From positions 994,678-1,058,677 of the forward strand of contig WELB01000025.1 of the NCBI GenBank assembly GCA_009602725.1: 64,000 bases of DNA, in the 5' to 3' direction. Made by a program: the position numbers and the translations under genes. Below the pieces are notes generated by a model. The model worked only from the letters and a program-made list of their open reading frames with translations, was not told the DNA's origin and searched no databases. The DNA is from Spirogloea muscicola. Taxonomy: Eukaryota > Streptophyta > Zygnematophyceae > Spirogloeales > Spirogloeaceae. Below are positions 20,610 through 32,358 of this stretch, in pieces. Position 1 is the first letter of the stretch; each line of letters begins with the position of its first letter.

Positions 20610-21305
20610 ATTTGCAGAGAGAGCTGCTACAGAGAGGCTGAGAGGAAGCTTTATGTGTGTCACAGATGCCGGCTGGCAGCGCTGCCGCCCCGAGCTTGCC
20701 CCCGTGGCGGCCACGCGCCGATGATGGATTCCACCTTTCCTGGTCAGGGGTCCTCGCGCCAGGGCGTACAACCTGGCGAAGGCCCACGAGCCTTGGTGGA
20801 TGTGGTGGTGACCGAGGCATACAAGAGTTCCGCTTCCACACATAGCTGGCCACGCAGTGGGAGATGCTGAGCACAGATAGCTCCGACACTACTCTGACTA
20901 ACCCCGCAGCGATCACCTTCTCCCGGCCGCAATCGACACTTTAGGCTGCTTGGGTCCTCGCTTCCATACCCTACTTGAGAACGCGAGTCTGGGATATGCA
21001 GGAAGTGAGGATATGCTTCCAGCCCAGATGCCGGCAGCCTATCTGTCATTTTTGCGACGTCGAGTGTCATCTTGTCTGCAGCGAGCTCAGGCTCATGCGT
21101 TGCATCAGAAAGCTGGTCGAGCCTTGGCTGGTAGTTCAAGAGCTTGTCGATTGCCATCCGGTATTCGAGCATCAGTTAGCGACCTCTATGTACTGACTCA
21201 TGGTTACTGAGCGGGTCAGCTTAGCAGCAGGTGACGTACATTTGTCAATGTGCTTGCCTTTGTACCTGGCCACACATGGCCTCCCCATCTCTTGATACAC
21301 GTGTT
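20610..21305 (+). mobile_element. Class C RGY LINE with endonuclease region
   Basis: Near 20,760-20,825 the plus strand encodes QPGEGPRALVDVVVTEAYKS, which matches the GGPRLLLDVVTTDAF endonuclease strand of the intact class A copy. After a disrupted middle, 21,030-21,210 is open through SCLQRAQAHALHQKAGRALA to SDLYVLTHGY-stop. The class C tail (CTTTGTACCTGGCC, GATACACGTG) follows. This copy shows that class C is a true LINE class. Confidence 0.75.
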
Positions 21306-21309
21306 TTCT

Positions 21310-24300
21310 TTTCAGCCAGCCTAGCTCCTGGCCCCCGGCTCGGCCACGTCAGGCGCAGCGCACGAGAACCTCCAGGTGACCCCTCAGTTTGGCATTGTCG
21401 TGAGCCCATCAATGACTCCTTGCCGACCGCAGAGTATGCCAGTCCGTCCTCCCCCCCTCCTCAGCTCCAGCAGTGCACTACTGCACCAGTCCCCGCCTCC
21501 GAGCGGGGCCCCACCTTCTCATCCACCTCCTCCGCTACTCCAGCCGCCTGTGGTGGCTGCCACAGTGCCGGGGCCGCCAGAGGCACCCTTGCACAATGCA
21601 GGGCTGCTCTCCTTAACAGCGGCCTGCCAAACGTGGCCGCCCCGGTGTCCCAGGCTCGCGGGTCTCCTGCCAAGGTTGCCAGCGCCTTCATCATAAGCGG
21701 GGTATGGCAGCACACGCTGGGCACTGCAGCTGATAGCGAACTTGCCATGAGCTGATGGCCGCGCCGCTCCTGCAGATGTCGTCCGGCCCCACCATCTCCG
21801 TTAGTGGAAGGCTGGCAGTGGGAAGCCACGGTGCACCTACTCCCCCTCATCCCATCAGCCTTCACAACCGTCGGCAACACTGCATAGGCTTAGCCTGAGC
21901 GCTGCAAGGTGCTGGCTGCCATCCTCTCACGCGTGGTTTCTGCTCTAGCAGACGAGCCGGCCTGCACATGTACCGGCTCTCTTTCAAGCCTGGTTTCTGG
22001 CCTTCTTTTCTCCTATGGTGGGGACGGCCGCAGCTGCCTCCTGCACAAGCTTGCTTATCTACAAGCGGCCAATAAGAACGACCTGGCCCACCAGCGTGCT
22101 GCATCGCTCGGGCTGCTCGGGCTGCGAACTCAGAATCTTTTTGTGTACATGGCGGCGCAGTCAACCACCCAATCTGCATAGGTCCTCATCTCTACCACCT
22201 ATTTGAACAAATTGCCACCCCTGGCTATGCTCATTACGCGGATGTCTCTCTGGTCGAGATTGGCTTGCCGGCAGAATCTCTTGCTCTCGAGCAGCCAAGT
22301 GCCCCTATGCCTGCAGCGAGCTCAGCCAGGTGCTCTCCACTGAAAAGCTGGGAGGCCTTACTTTGTGGCAGGGCGGCTTGTGACCTGGCGTTTGGCCTTG
22401 CTAGCAGCTTCTATGCGTCGACCGGCGGCGTGGGTCTGTATAGCAGCAGGCGGCCTACAACTTTCCATGTGCTTTACTGTGTATATGGCCGCTTTTCCTT
22501 TCTGTCACTTGGTGCACGCTGTCCTCCTCAGCACCACTGGGCTTCGGCTGATAAGATGGACCAATCAGCGGCTTTGTAGGAGCTTGGCACACTCTTCCTG
22601 CGGCACATCCCTCAGAAGGTGTGGTCCTCACATGTGCATAATACTTCGCAGTGAAGGTAGCAAAGAAACCAACTTCCCAAATGAGGCGGCCTTGAGCCAT
22701 TATCCCTGTCCTCATGGCACGGCCCTTGCTGGGCTACTTCCCTGCGGATGCGCAGCCTGTCTGCCAGCAGCTTCTTTACTGCCTGTTGCTCAGGCCAGGT
22801 TGTGGAGGGGAGCTCTTGGGCTCTTGGCGGACCTGGAAGCTGCGCTACAGCCTCCTCCGCCCTGATTGCAACTTGCAATTGGGGCCGCGGCAGCCCCCCA
22901 GCAGCAGCCTTGCTCAAGCGTGTCCTTCGCTTCGCCAGTGCAACCAAACCCTTGCATGCCGTGCAGGCCTTCGAGCCCTCCTCTCCTGATCTGGCAGATG
23001 ACACAGCGGGGCTGGCCCTGCAGGAGCTCCACCAGCTGATGGAGGATGACCTGGACACTGCAGTTCTCTCATGGGCAGCATTGCAGCTGTGCGCAGCTGT
23101 AGGGGCCCTTCGGGCATACATCTGGAGCATCTGAAGAAGCTGTAGCTGGCGGGCGATGAACACATCGGTGCATTTCTGCCACCACATTGCAAGTGGGCCT
23201 CAGCTCCTCCGCAGGCTCTGTGTGCTTCTTACCAGCCTCCTGACAGATTCGAAGGGGGGGGGGAAATGGTAGCCCCTCACTCTGCGCAAGGTTTAAGTTA
23301 CTGGATATGTCTTCCATATTGTCCCCCTACATCCACTTCAGGTCCCGTGTACTTGGCACTGGCCTGTACGGCAGGGGCGAGGCTATTACCTCTAGCACAC
23401 AAAGTGCATTGGAAGAACACCCCAATCTCAAGGTGCTACCTGGCAAAAAAGAGGAGATGCTGCCAACACCATCAAGTGCCGCATGGGGTAGAAGCTCGGT
23501 GCTGCCTTTCCCAACCTTGTCTGAATTCTCCTGGCAATGTAGGGCAAGATTGGTACGCATTGGTGGTGGCTTGGGGCATACTGCCTAGCGCTGTTGACCA
23601 CAGGCACACGGATGCCTGTGTTGACTTCTCTATTACTCTGGCGCACCTCTGCATCCTCTGGCTGTCTGCCGCCAGCCATCCTTGCGTCCTCCTCTTGGCA
23701 CTTGCTACTAGGGTCTTCCTTGTTGCCCCCCACCTACCTTGTCCCCATGGCCATGGCACCTTGCTCTAGGAGTTGGCACTCTGGGCCTCACATGAGATCC
23801 TCCAAGTACTTCTCGTGGTTAGGATGGGTCTTGCTAGCCTGCCTCCTGCTACTCGAGTAGTGCCAGTCCCTGCAACAGGTCACCATCCTTGTTGGACGCT
23901 GGACGCCCAATGTGTGCTCCTCCAACTTGTGCAGGCCAAGTTGGAGGAGCATCTCCAGTATTACTCATGTCTATGGGCTCGACTATCAGGCCTCCAGGTC
24001 TTGCAGAAGCGTTGCCATCCCTGAACGCTGCAGCATGCAACGCCCGACATCATCACTTGAATAGGGCCTTTCTTTTCACGACGACCTCAGGTATGCCACT
24101 TCTGACTTCGTAATAAGTTCAAGCGATGGTTGACCGAGAAATTTTGTTGTGGATTTACCTAGTCAGAGTTCCAAGCAGACCTACCCTGCTGCTGCCATTG
24201 AGGAGCTAATGGCTTGTGCAACACTCTTGGCCGTCCTCCTCACAGCCTACCCTCTGCAAAATCCTCCCCAGCAGCCTCGGGCGGCTTGCATTGACGCCGT

Positions 24301-25430
24301 GAGGACCAGACTTGCAGGCCCGTCTACCTTAGCAGCTGGGCAGCTTCTGCGGCCCACAATCTCATCTCTATTATCCAGCCATGGCTGGCGCACTATTGAG
24401 GCAAGCATGATTGAAACTGCTGGATCATATCGGCTTCCAATTGACCTGCCCACTACCACCTCTTCCGAGCTCGGACTGAGCTGCTCCACATACTTTTACA
24501 ACAAATGTGTGCACGCGGATGGCGGTGATTGCAGCAGCATCAACTTCAGGAGAGAAGTCAGGCAGGTTCCAACTAGTTGCCAATTGCTGTGGTGGTTAAT
24601 AACTGGGGTCAGAATCACTCCCTCTTTGTTTCTCTCTTGGTGCATCGGTATGTGTTTCCTGCCACTCTTGACGCACCTGCATGTAACAAAATTAGCTTAC
24701 TGATTGGCGTGTGCTGCTGCACCTGGGCCCTCCTTTCATGAAGCAAGATGGCAGTGTGTATGCACGCTCCAGTAGGCAGATGCAGTCTTCAATATGATTG
24801 ACAAGGTTCGTGCGGCAGGAAGTAGTATGATGGCCGTCATGACTTGTGTAAGAGCATGTTTGGCATCTTCTCATCGGGGGGGGGTTTGCTAAGCATCACT
24901 GAAGAAGTCAGTATTAGTGCCAATACAGGTGCGTGCAGACAACCTCCACCGAGCAGACGACTCCCACAATAGGAGGGTCTTGTTGGGGTACTACTTGGCG
25001 GTGACCTTCACCTCTTGGTTGTTCTTGATGACCACCAACTGCCAGATAAATATTTCTGCCGATGTGTCTGCACCAGATGAGTGCTGAGCGGTCTGTGCTT
25101 CAAATGTTGAAAGGAAGCTAAGTACGCCCAACACCGCCCCCCTTCGCTGCTAGATACACTCTTCAGCTATGAGTTTCATTGTTCAATTGGCAAGTTCCGG
25201 CCCTTGCGCTCGCCTTGAGCGGCAGTCAGTGTCTGTGGCCACTGTCAACATAGCGAGTATCCGAGTTTGTACACCCCTCATTCAACAGTCCTACCTTGAG
25301 ATACTTGTCCTGCTCCTTACAGCACTTGCAAGCTATGCCCTTGCATTTACATGCTCTGCGGGCTGCCACGTCTGTGATTGATGGGGTCTAGCTCGTTGGA
25401 GGTGTGGTTCTGGAGCTGTGGTTATCTGAG
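21310..25430 (+). repeat. Diverged repeat block P, copy 2 (longest)
   Basis: It aligns in order with 39,401-43,195 and in part with 2,200-4,030. Landmarks: GTCCTCATGGCACGGCCCTT near 22,710 (compare 40,714), CTTTACTGCCTGTTGCTC near 22,772 (compare 40,770), GTGCAGGCCTTCGAGCCCTC near 22,961 (compare 40,952), ACCAGCCTCCTGACAG near 23,230 (compare 41,248), GCACCTCTGCATCCTCT near 23,641 (compare 41,939) and GATGGCAGTGTGTATGCACG near 24,747. Open frames include 22,748-23,134 and 24,149-24,703 on the plus strand. In the first, AALLxxxLxFA and VQAxEPxS are kept in copy 3, but most codons are not. A class C LINE scrap lies near 22,300-22,380. No protein family is recognised. Confidence 0.6.
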
Positions 25431-26500
25431 CTACATCCAGCTCCACTCATTGTTATCAGAAGGGAGGGCCAGTATGCAGCCCTCTGCCTTTGCCATTCGT
25501 TCCCACCTCAATATGCCTGTCAGTCCACAAGCCACGAGCTGGTGGAGCTGGGGTGGGACCTGGTGGCTGAGAGAGGTGGGTGATGTCTGCAGCTTGCCCC
25601 TGCCAGTTGCCCTTCGTATCATTTGACCCACCACCATGACACCGTAAGCAGCTCCGCAAATGCATCGTGTATCAGGTGAGCTTGCGAGCTCCACGAGAAG
25701 TCACAGATGTGAAGAGCCACCCTGCAAAGAGGCGAACGAAATCGTGAGGACAAGAGAACGAGATCTCCTGATGTTTGTGGCAAGGGCCAGGCTTATGCAG
25801 AAGAGGGCCCTGTTGAAAGGAGCACAGGCATGTGCGCAGAACAGATGGTCTACGTAAAACGGGCACAGATCCTGGATAGCTGCCAGGTGGAAGTCTTAGT
25901 AGAGCCTGTCGAGCAACAAGCTAGAAGAGTGGTGGTGACGATGATGGCAAAGGTGGTAGCATGACCGTCACAAGCGTCTGGCCAAGCATTCAAATAAATG
26001 GCCAAGGTCATGCGGAAGCATCAATGTACGGAACGGACATACTGGCTTCTAACAGCTAGTAGTGACACCGGAAAGCACATAGGTGGACCGAGAAAGGACA
26101 CAGCATGCAGTGCTGGTGGTCTCCCCCAGGCAGGAGTGACTGCTGAAGCAGTGCAAGTGCAGACGAGTGCACTAGTGATACTTAGATTTGCAGGTGTTCA
26201 AGGCTTAGAGTGTACTCTGCACTCGACAAATGGTCTCAGTAGCAATGTTGAGCCCCTTCCTCATGATTCTGGCAGTACTGAATGAATCCTCCATAAGAAA
26301 GCAAAGATCAGACTACAGTGCTAAATTATGTTGGCCTCCACCTAGCTAGCTTGACTGGCACGCAAGAGGATTCAAGCAAAGACGTGCTCAAGCGAGTCAC
26401 AGTCTAGCTCCAACAATCAGCTCCAACAAACAAATGAGACGACAACCAAAGATGAGACGATTGTTGGCACCGCAAAAAGCTCATTCTTGCATACCAGTTG
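25431..26500. other. No recognised gene
   Basis: Free of LINE tails. Short frames on both strands (minus 25,694-25,431, 87 codons; plus 25,998-26,285, 95 codons) show no known family and have no aligned partner elsewhere in the window. Confidence 0.35.
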
Positions 26501-27430
26501 CCCGCGTTCTAGGTCGCACATGTGAATTCTAAGTCTGTGTGGAAATTGTAAGTACAATGTGATGCCACTTCATCGCTTGTGACAAGCAGGTAAGCTTTCG
26601 TGCACTTGCAGAACCACTCGCGGTCAATGACCTGTTAATTGTGAAGGGTGATAATGATGAAACAATCATGCGAGTCAGTAAGGTCCAGCCCCACGACTTG
26701 CAGGTCAGATCTCAGGACGGTGCCAGTGCAGGGTATAGAGGATGTGTTATTCTGACCAGCGTCAACATTGAGGTCCTTATTGTGCGGCTGGTAGAAGACC
26801 AAGCCAGAAAATGAAGCTAGTGCAGCTCAAGCTTCACTAAACACCTCAACGTCCTCACTCCATAATCACCTCCATAAGAGGAGGGATGTTGTACGACCTT
26901 CGTACATCGATATGAAACGACATCCCTAGCAGTCAGTGGTTTTCATGATTGTGATGAAGCAGCTCTGAACAATGCTCAGGTCCACGTTTGATTTTACCGG
27001 CATTGCAGATCTTTCCAGTCAAGCATAAGGTTCTCATGGCCTCAAATGTCACTGGCAAAAGGCAGGTCGTCATTGCAATATCCATGCAGTAAGGCAGTTG
27101 TTGCCTGCCAAGTCACGAACCCTTTTATAAAGGTCAGAAGCCAATGATGTGTTGATATGAAGTGAACTATGCTTCGAGTTGTGAGCTGACTGACAGCAGT
27201 GAATTTAGATATTATCACAAATCGTCCCAGACTATGGATTGCTATGATTACCTCAGGTGAAGCACTGAATTCTGCATACACAGTCCAACATCCAAAAGCT
27301 AGTAGCATTGCTGTGAAGGCCCCAAGGACACCGGCTGCAATGTGAACGGTTCCCCTCATGGAGATGGGAGGGGGACTGCTTGCAGGCATCCAAAGCTTTA
27401 ATAAATTCCCTGCTCTTGACAAGTGGTCCC
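26501..27430 (+). repeat. Diverged repeat block X, copy 2
   Basis: It aligns with 55,060-56,060 and 43,500-44,900. Landmarks: TGAGGTCCTTATTGTGCG near 26,770 (compare GGAGGTCCTTATTCACG near 55,214), AGACCAAGCCAGAAAATGAA near 26,799 (compare 55,329), CGACATCCCTAGCAGTCAG near 26,918 (compare 55,466). A minus-strand frame 27,422-27,042 (126 codons) includes a hydrophobic segment, HIAAGVLGAFTAMLLAFG, weakly like minus-strand segments of copy 3 near 44,400. No family is recognised. Confidence 0.5.
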
Positions 27431-27984
27431 AGCTGCGGCACTGTGCCCCTTCTTCATGTTCCTGGAGCTGTCAGCAATGCATTCATGGTCATGGTCACAC
27501 TCAAAATATCTGACCATGGTGGCCTCCACAGCTCCACCTGTTAATGGATGCACAGACGTGCTCAAGGTGTTGCATGCTGGCTCTCACCTCCCCAAGAGAG
27601 ATGTTCGCCTGCGCCATGAAGAGCGGATCCTGGGCGCTGTGCGGCGCTGGTAAATATACGATGTTGGTTGAGCTGCAACGCGGGCCAAGAGCTTCAGCGA
27701 GACATTGACGAGAACAAGACATGGTGCAGCATGAAGTTGCAGGACCCAGGGCACGGTGCGCGTGAGTCTACCGGCTCTCGAAGGAGGCGAAGGCCGACGT
27801 CTTCGGCGGCGGGGAGGGCGCCACTGCGAGTGACTCGCATGCCTAGAAAGAGGCGCCACAGAAGAAGAATGCGACTGCTGATTGGAAGCGCACAGGATGA
27901 CACGGTACTGGCAAGAAGAGCGGCCAAAAAGCGGGGGGCCGCAGGCGACGGTGGGCGAGGCGCAGCAAGTGAGGCAGCTCTCGG

Positions 27985-28026
<42 letters not shown>

Positions 28027-28845
28027 CGATGGATTTGAGCGCCGGCTTGGAGCATCCAAGGCACAGACGAGCTCAGGAGAGTCAACAGTGTGCCTCTGAC
28101 CGTATGTAAGATGATGATTGACCACAGCGCGGAGAGCGCAGTCGTGGCTTTGAACGGCACCGGCAGGGTCGCCGGATGCGTGGCCATGGCGGTGGCGCTG
28201 CGAGACGACGGCGGGCGAGCCTCAGTGTGGAGCAGGAGAGGCGCAGCGTGGAATTGAACGAATGTGGCCCGAATGGCGACTTGCGCGTCAGCCTACCGGC
28301 TCGAGGAGGAGGCGAGAGCAGCCGAGCTGGGCTGCGACCCGACAGCGGCAAAGGCGGCGCCGCGGCGAGGGTAAGGCTGCTCGGCGGCGGCTGCGGCGGA
28401 GTGTGGTTGTGGGAATGTGGGCACAACGCTGAGAACTGGATGCAACATAGACGACGCCTCCGTTCCTTGCCATCGCCTCCAGCCCTTCGTTTCTTTTACC
28501 GAGAGTCATTCTCAGTCACACTGCACGGGGCTTTCAGACTGCAGGAAGCCAGGACAAATTCCGTGTGTTAGAAAGGGGGAAGCCCAGGCTCCTGGTGGCT
28601 GTACCTGTTGGCCCGCCTTGCGCTTCTGGGCCGCCACCACTGGGCAGCCACCACAAGTTCACACGGCTGCCCGGGCGCGGAGAAAAAGAGGAAAGTGCTC
28701 GCAGGTTAGGGGGAGGGGGCAGGCGCGCCGCGAACCCCATAGCGGGCGCCGCCGGCAGCGACGCCGGCGGCGGCCCGGGGTTTAGGAGGGGTGGCGGCGA
28801 CGGCGGCGGCGCCCTCGACCTAGCGCGTTCAGATTTAGGCGCGTT
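27431..28845 (+). repeat. GC-rich block Z, copy 2, with internal duplication
   Basis: Two related sub-blocks (about 27,720-27,960 and 28,150-28,320) share a CGCGTgAGtCTACCGGCTC-like stretch (27,766 and 28,286). The motif GCCATGGCGGTGGCGCTGCG near 28,182 matches the Z landmark at 6,512 and 56,266. A 41-base G run sits between the sub-blocks. Open frames through this region differ on every strand and are composition-driven. Confidence 0.45.
27986..28026 (+). repeat. Poly-G run of 41 bases
   Basis: An uninterrupted guanine run lies within block Z copy 2. It can form stacked G-quadruplexes and is a likely polymerase and assembly trouble spot. Its reported length should not be trusted. Confidence 0.9.
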
Positions 28846-28847
28846 CC

Positions 28848-28886
28848 AAAACCTAAACCCTAAAACCCTAAACCTGAACCCTAAAG
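28848..28886 (+). repeat. Interstitial telomere-like repeat
   Basis: Five imperfect units of the plant-type telomere repeat (AAACCTAAACCCTAAAACCC and onward) lie between block Z and minus-strand LINE 3' ends. TTTAGG also occurs just upstream at 28,834 in the opposite sense. Confidence 0.85.
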
Positions 28887-28899
28887 GACAAAATCCAAA

Positions 28900-29056
28900 G
28901 AGCTACAGGAGAATCACTCAGTAACCTCTGCTAAGCAGCCGCAGGTCGGACAAAAAGACAAGCACACAGAGAAACAAAGCAGCTACGAATCACGCAGTAA
29001 CCCCTGCTTAGCAGCCGCAGATCAGAGAAAGAGGAAGCGCGGCCACATTGACTGGT
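28900..29056 (-). mobile_element. Two class A LINE 3' ends and a T2 tail, minus strand
   Basis: Reversed terminal codons (CACTCAGTAACCTCTGCTAA at 28,916 and CACGCAGTAACCCCTGCTTA at 28,990) occur twice in tandem, each with the 3' untranslated start. They are followed by a reversed T2 end (GCGCGGCCACATTGACTGG) at 29,038-29,056. This T2 end abuts the 5' edge of the big plus-strand LINE. Confidence 0.8.
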
Positions 29057-32000
29057 GGCGGCGGGCGGCCGCGGCCGCGGTGGCAGCCCAGGCCGGCGTG
29101 TCCCACCAGGGCCGACCCCTCCAGGTCCCCACCACTGGCAATGGGCCGCGGACCTTGACCTAGATGCGGTCCACCGGCAAGAGGCTCTCCCACTCCTGCG
29201 CTTTGCTACCGTATGCGACTGTCTATGTCCCTGCAGCGCTCCCAAGCGCTTGCTTTGCACCGCCGCGCTGGTCGCGCCCTTGCAGCAGCCTCTGGCTTGC
29301 GCAGCGGGGTTGCTCTTCCTCCCCTCAGCTCATCTGACTTCCTACTGCTGACACGGGGGTATTGAGGGCGCCCTGTCTGCCTAGCCTTTGGCTCCGTCAT
29401 GAACACCTGTATGCATCTGGCTGGCATTTCACAGCCGATTCTTTCATATCAGCAGCCGCTTTCTTCTTTTTCCTGCGCCATGTGCCGCGGTGGGCGCGCC
29501 CACACCTGCGCCGCGCCCTCCGCCCCGTTCTGCAGCGAATCGTGGTCGACCACAGGGACGCGGCCGCCTGGAAAGTCTTCATCCTCTTCCCCAGGCTGCT
29601 GCTCGGGCGAGCACCCCCCCCAGGGCCACGGCCAAGGCCGCCAGCTGCTCCTGGACCGCATCTACCTCTTTGAGTGCGGGCAATGGGAGGAGCTCCTGGC
29701 GCGGCACGACGCTGCAGTGGCTGCGGCCTCGGCAGGCCGCCGCACTTCGCAGACAGCGCCTTTGTCTGACAGGGCGGCCAGTGTCCGCCGCGCTCTCCGG
29801 TATGGCCATGCCGGGGAGCTCTCAAGAGCCGTCCAGGCGCTCGATGATTCGGTGTTGGCGCCGGCAACCTGAGGCCACGCGGGAAGCCCTCTCCTCCACC
29901 CCCCGGCGCGCTCTCCCCTGCCTTCGTGGTTGGCTTCCTACGTCCCGCAGGCGGAGGTGGCCCTTGATGCGGCAGCCTTCCGCAAGGCCTTGCAGAGCAG
30001 CCGGCGCGCAGCTGCAGGCCGCCCCTCGTGCATGTTCACGGAGCATTTGAGGGAGCTCTTCCTCGAGGGGGACGAGGCGGACTTTCGGGCGTTGCACCAG
30101 GTTTGCCAACACATGGCCCGGGGTCACAAACCTGCCAGCATCCGCGGTCTGCTCTGCGCCAGCACCCTGCTAGCCCTCAGCAAGGTCAATGGCGGCGTCC
30201 GCCCCATCGCCATCGGCGAGGTTCTGTACCGCCTGGTGGGACGGGCACTCTGGCAACAGCACGCCGACGCGGCCCAGACACACCTGGTCCCACACCAGTA
30301 TGGCGCAGGCCTGCGGAGCGGCGGCGAAGCAGTGGTCCATGCGGTGCGGGCTCCCTCGACTTGCACCCCGAGTGGTGGTGTTGGCAGTGGACGTCCGCAA
30401 CGTGTTCAACTGCGTCGACCGTGCAGCTGTCGCCGAGGAGCTCCGTGACGCCTTCCTCACCCTGCTGCCGTTCTTCGGGCTGGACTACGGCCAGCCCAGT
30501 GATCTCCTATGGCGGCTTGGAGCCGTAGGGGTGGTGGTCCTTCAGTCTTCCACAGGCTCGCGTCAGGGGGACCCGCTGGCCGGGTTCTTCTACGCGCTGG
30601 CCCACGACCGCGCCCTGGCCACGGCAGCTGCTCACCCGGGCGTCCTCATGCCCACGTATGCCGACGACACCACCCTAGTCGGGCCAGCAGACAAGGTCTT
30701 GGCTGCCTTTGCCACCCTCGAGGCGCAGCTGAAGGAGATTGGCCTGGACATCCGCGCGTCGAAGTGCAGCGCTTGGTCCCCACAAGGGTTGCCAGCCCTC
30801 CTCCACCTACCTTCCGGCTGTCAGACACCAGCGCGGGGCCTCACACTCCTCGGGGTTCCCTTGGGCTCACCATCCTTCGTGGACGAGCAGCTGCGGAGCA
30901 AGCTGCAGGAGCACCTCAAGCCGGCGGCCCGCCTCCCGGAGCTGCACGACATGCAGCTTGGGCTCGCCATGCGGACGCGCAGCATTGCGCAACGTCCCCT
31001 GTACCTGGCTCGAGCCCTTCCCCCCCTCCCCAGCGGCGCAGGCCGCCTATGCAACCTTCGATGCAGGTATCCTTGCCAGCACAGCGGCCCTGGTCCAACA
31101 CCCGGCCTTCCTGGCGACGCCGGCTGCCGTGCACCAGGCCTCCCTGCCGGTGAGCCGCGGGGGTCTGGGCTGCCGTCCGCTGGCTCGTGCCTGCCGGGCA
31201 GCACACCTGGGGAGTTGGGCGCAGGTTGCGGCTTCGGTGGCCCAGCGTTTCATCCGGCATGGGGGTCGCCTTCTGGAACAGGCGGCAGCGGACGTGGAGA
31301 CTGGCACGTTGCCCTTCCAGGCGGCTCTTTGCTCAACCCGGGATGCGCTGCTTGCAGATCACCCCGCCCTGGTGCCACGGGCCGTCCCGTTCGCGCACCT
31401 CGTGCGCGCGGCCGACCTCCGGGCCCAAGCTCGCTTCATGGCAGAGGTTGATGCGGCCTCCTCCACCACGTTGATGGGGCTCTTGCCATTGGCCGACCTC
31501 CGGGGGCGCGCGCGGTTGCTCTCGGCATCCTCACCAGGGGCGGCAGCTTGGTTGTCTGCCCTGCCGTTCCACGACGCGCTCCGAATGCCCGATGACGCCT
31601 TTCCGTACGGCGGTGCACCGCCTTCTCGGCCTCCACCCACCCTGCCTCAGTGGCGTACAACAGTGTGAGTGCGGAGAGCGCAGTTCCGACGCGGCATCGT
31701 TGGCAGCTCACATGCTCAGGTGCGCATGGGGCGGGGAGCGGACAGGAACACACGACTTGCTGCGGAATGCCTTGTTTGGCATCTTTGTCGAGGCCGGTTA
31801 TGCGGTGGCGCTCGAGAACACCAGCGTCATGCCTCTGACCGCTGGGGCGGATGGCCGCATCCACACCCGGCGCGCCGACCTTGTCGCCAGCGCGCTCGGC
31901 GGGGGGCCTCGGCTCATTGCCGACGCTGTCACGATTGACTGCTTTGTTTCCAGCAGCGCCAAACGCTCGTCGGAGGAGGCGGGCTATGCAGTCGGCCAAG

Positions 32001-32358
32001 CGGCGGGCGAAAAGGAACGGAAGTACTCGGACCACCCGGTGGGAGACGAGTTTGTTCCACTGGCAGTCGACGTGCACGGAGCCTTTGGCACTAAATGGCT
32101 TGACTTGCTTCACCACCTTGGGCGGCGTGCAGCGGCCCGCCGCCACGGGCAGCAGGGCGAGCAGCCCGGTCTCAATTTCGCTGGGTCCCTCGCTCAAGTC
32201 TTCCGAATGCGCTTGGCCATCTCGATGCAGCGGTCCCTTGCCTTTGCGGTTCACTTGCGCGCCGGCTGAGCTTTGGCGGCGGCCTCCGGCTTCCGTCAGG
32301 GCGACGTCTTTCCGCTGGCTAGCTACTCCGATTTGCATCTTCTGACTAGAGGTTACTG
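29057..32358 (+). mobile_element. Near full-length RGY LINE (RT, knuckle, restriction-like endonuclease)
   Basis: This is the most complete plus-strand copy. The N-terminal part (from AAGGRGR and HHWQW near 29,056-29,145, resumed after a nested insertion at about 29,480) matches the start of the minus-strand copy at 50.6 kb. RT motifs are clear: motif A VLAVDVRNVFNC near 30,375-30,410, motif B SRQGDPLAGFFYAL near 30,559-30,600, motif C PTYADDTTLV at 30,651-30,680, motif D GLDIRASKCSAW near 30,740, and LLGVPLGS near 30,850. Then follow the knuckle CECG-x12-HMLRC with GTHDLL (about 31,668-31,770), the endonuclease HTRRADLVAS...LIADAVT...KERKYSDH (31,860-32,030) and the terminal peptide YSDLHLLTRGY-stop at 32,356-32,358. 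At least four frame changes (near 29,870, 30,360, 31,050 and 31,620) and a stop at 32,267 make it inactive. Its own 3' tail is missing: a minus-strand class A copy starts right at the stop codon. Confidence 0.92.
29180..29480 (+). mobile_element. Class E LINE 3' end nested in the large LINE
   Basis: The sequence matches 19,120-19,385 closely: YRMRLSMSLQRS, AGRALAAASG, SDFLLLTRGY-stop at 29,364, then GGCTGGCATTTCACAGCCG and CAGCAGCCGCTTTCTTC. The host LINE reads ...CTTGACCTAGATGCG before it and TGGGCGCGCCCACACC after it. The equivalent site in the 50.6 kb minus-strand copy is uninterrupted. This is a nested insertion into the N-terminal region. Confidence 0.8.

Noticed and set aside
21231-21755. 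174-codon Pro/Ser-rich plus-strand frame
   Set aside because: It starts in a class C LINE tail, overlaps another open Pro-rich frame, and is not kept in P copy 3.
27668-28187. Frames through the poly-G run encoding Gly or Pro stretches
   Set aside because: Homopolymer translation only; all frames are open for compositional reasons.
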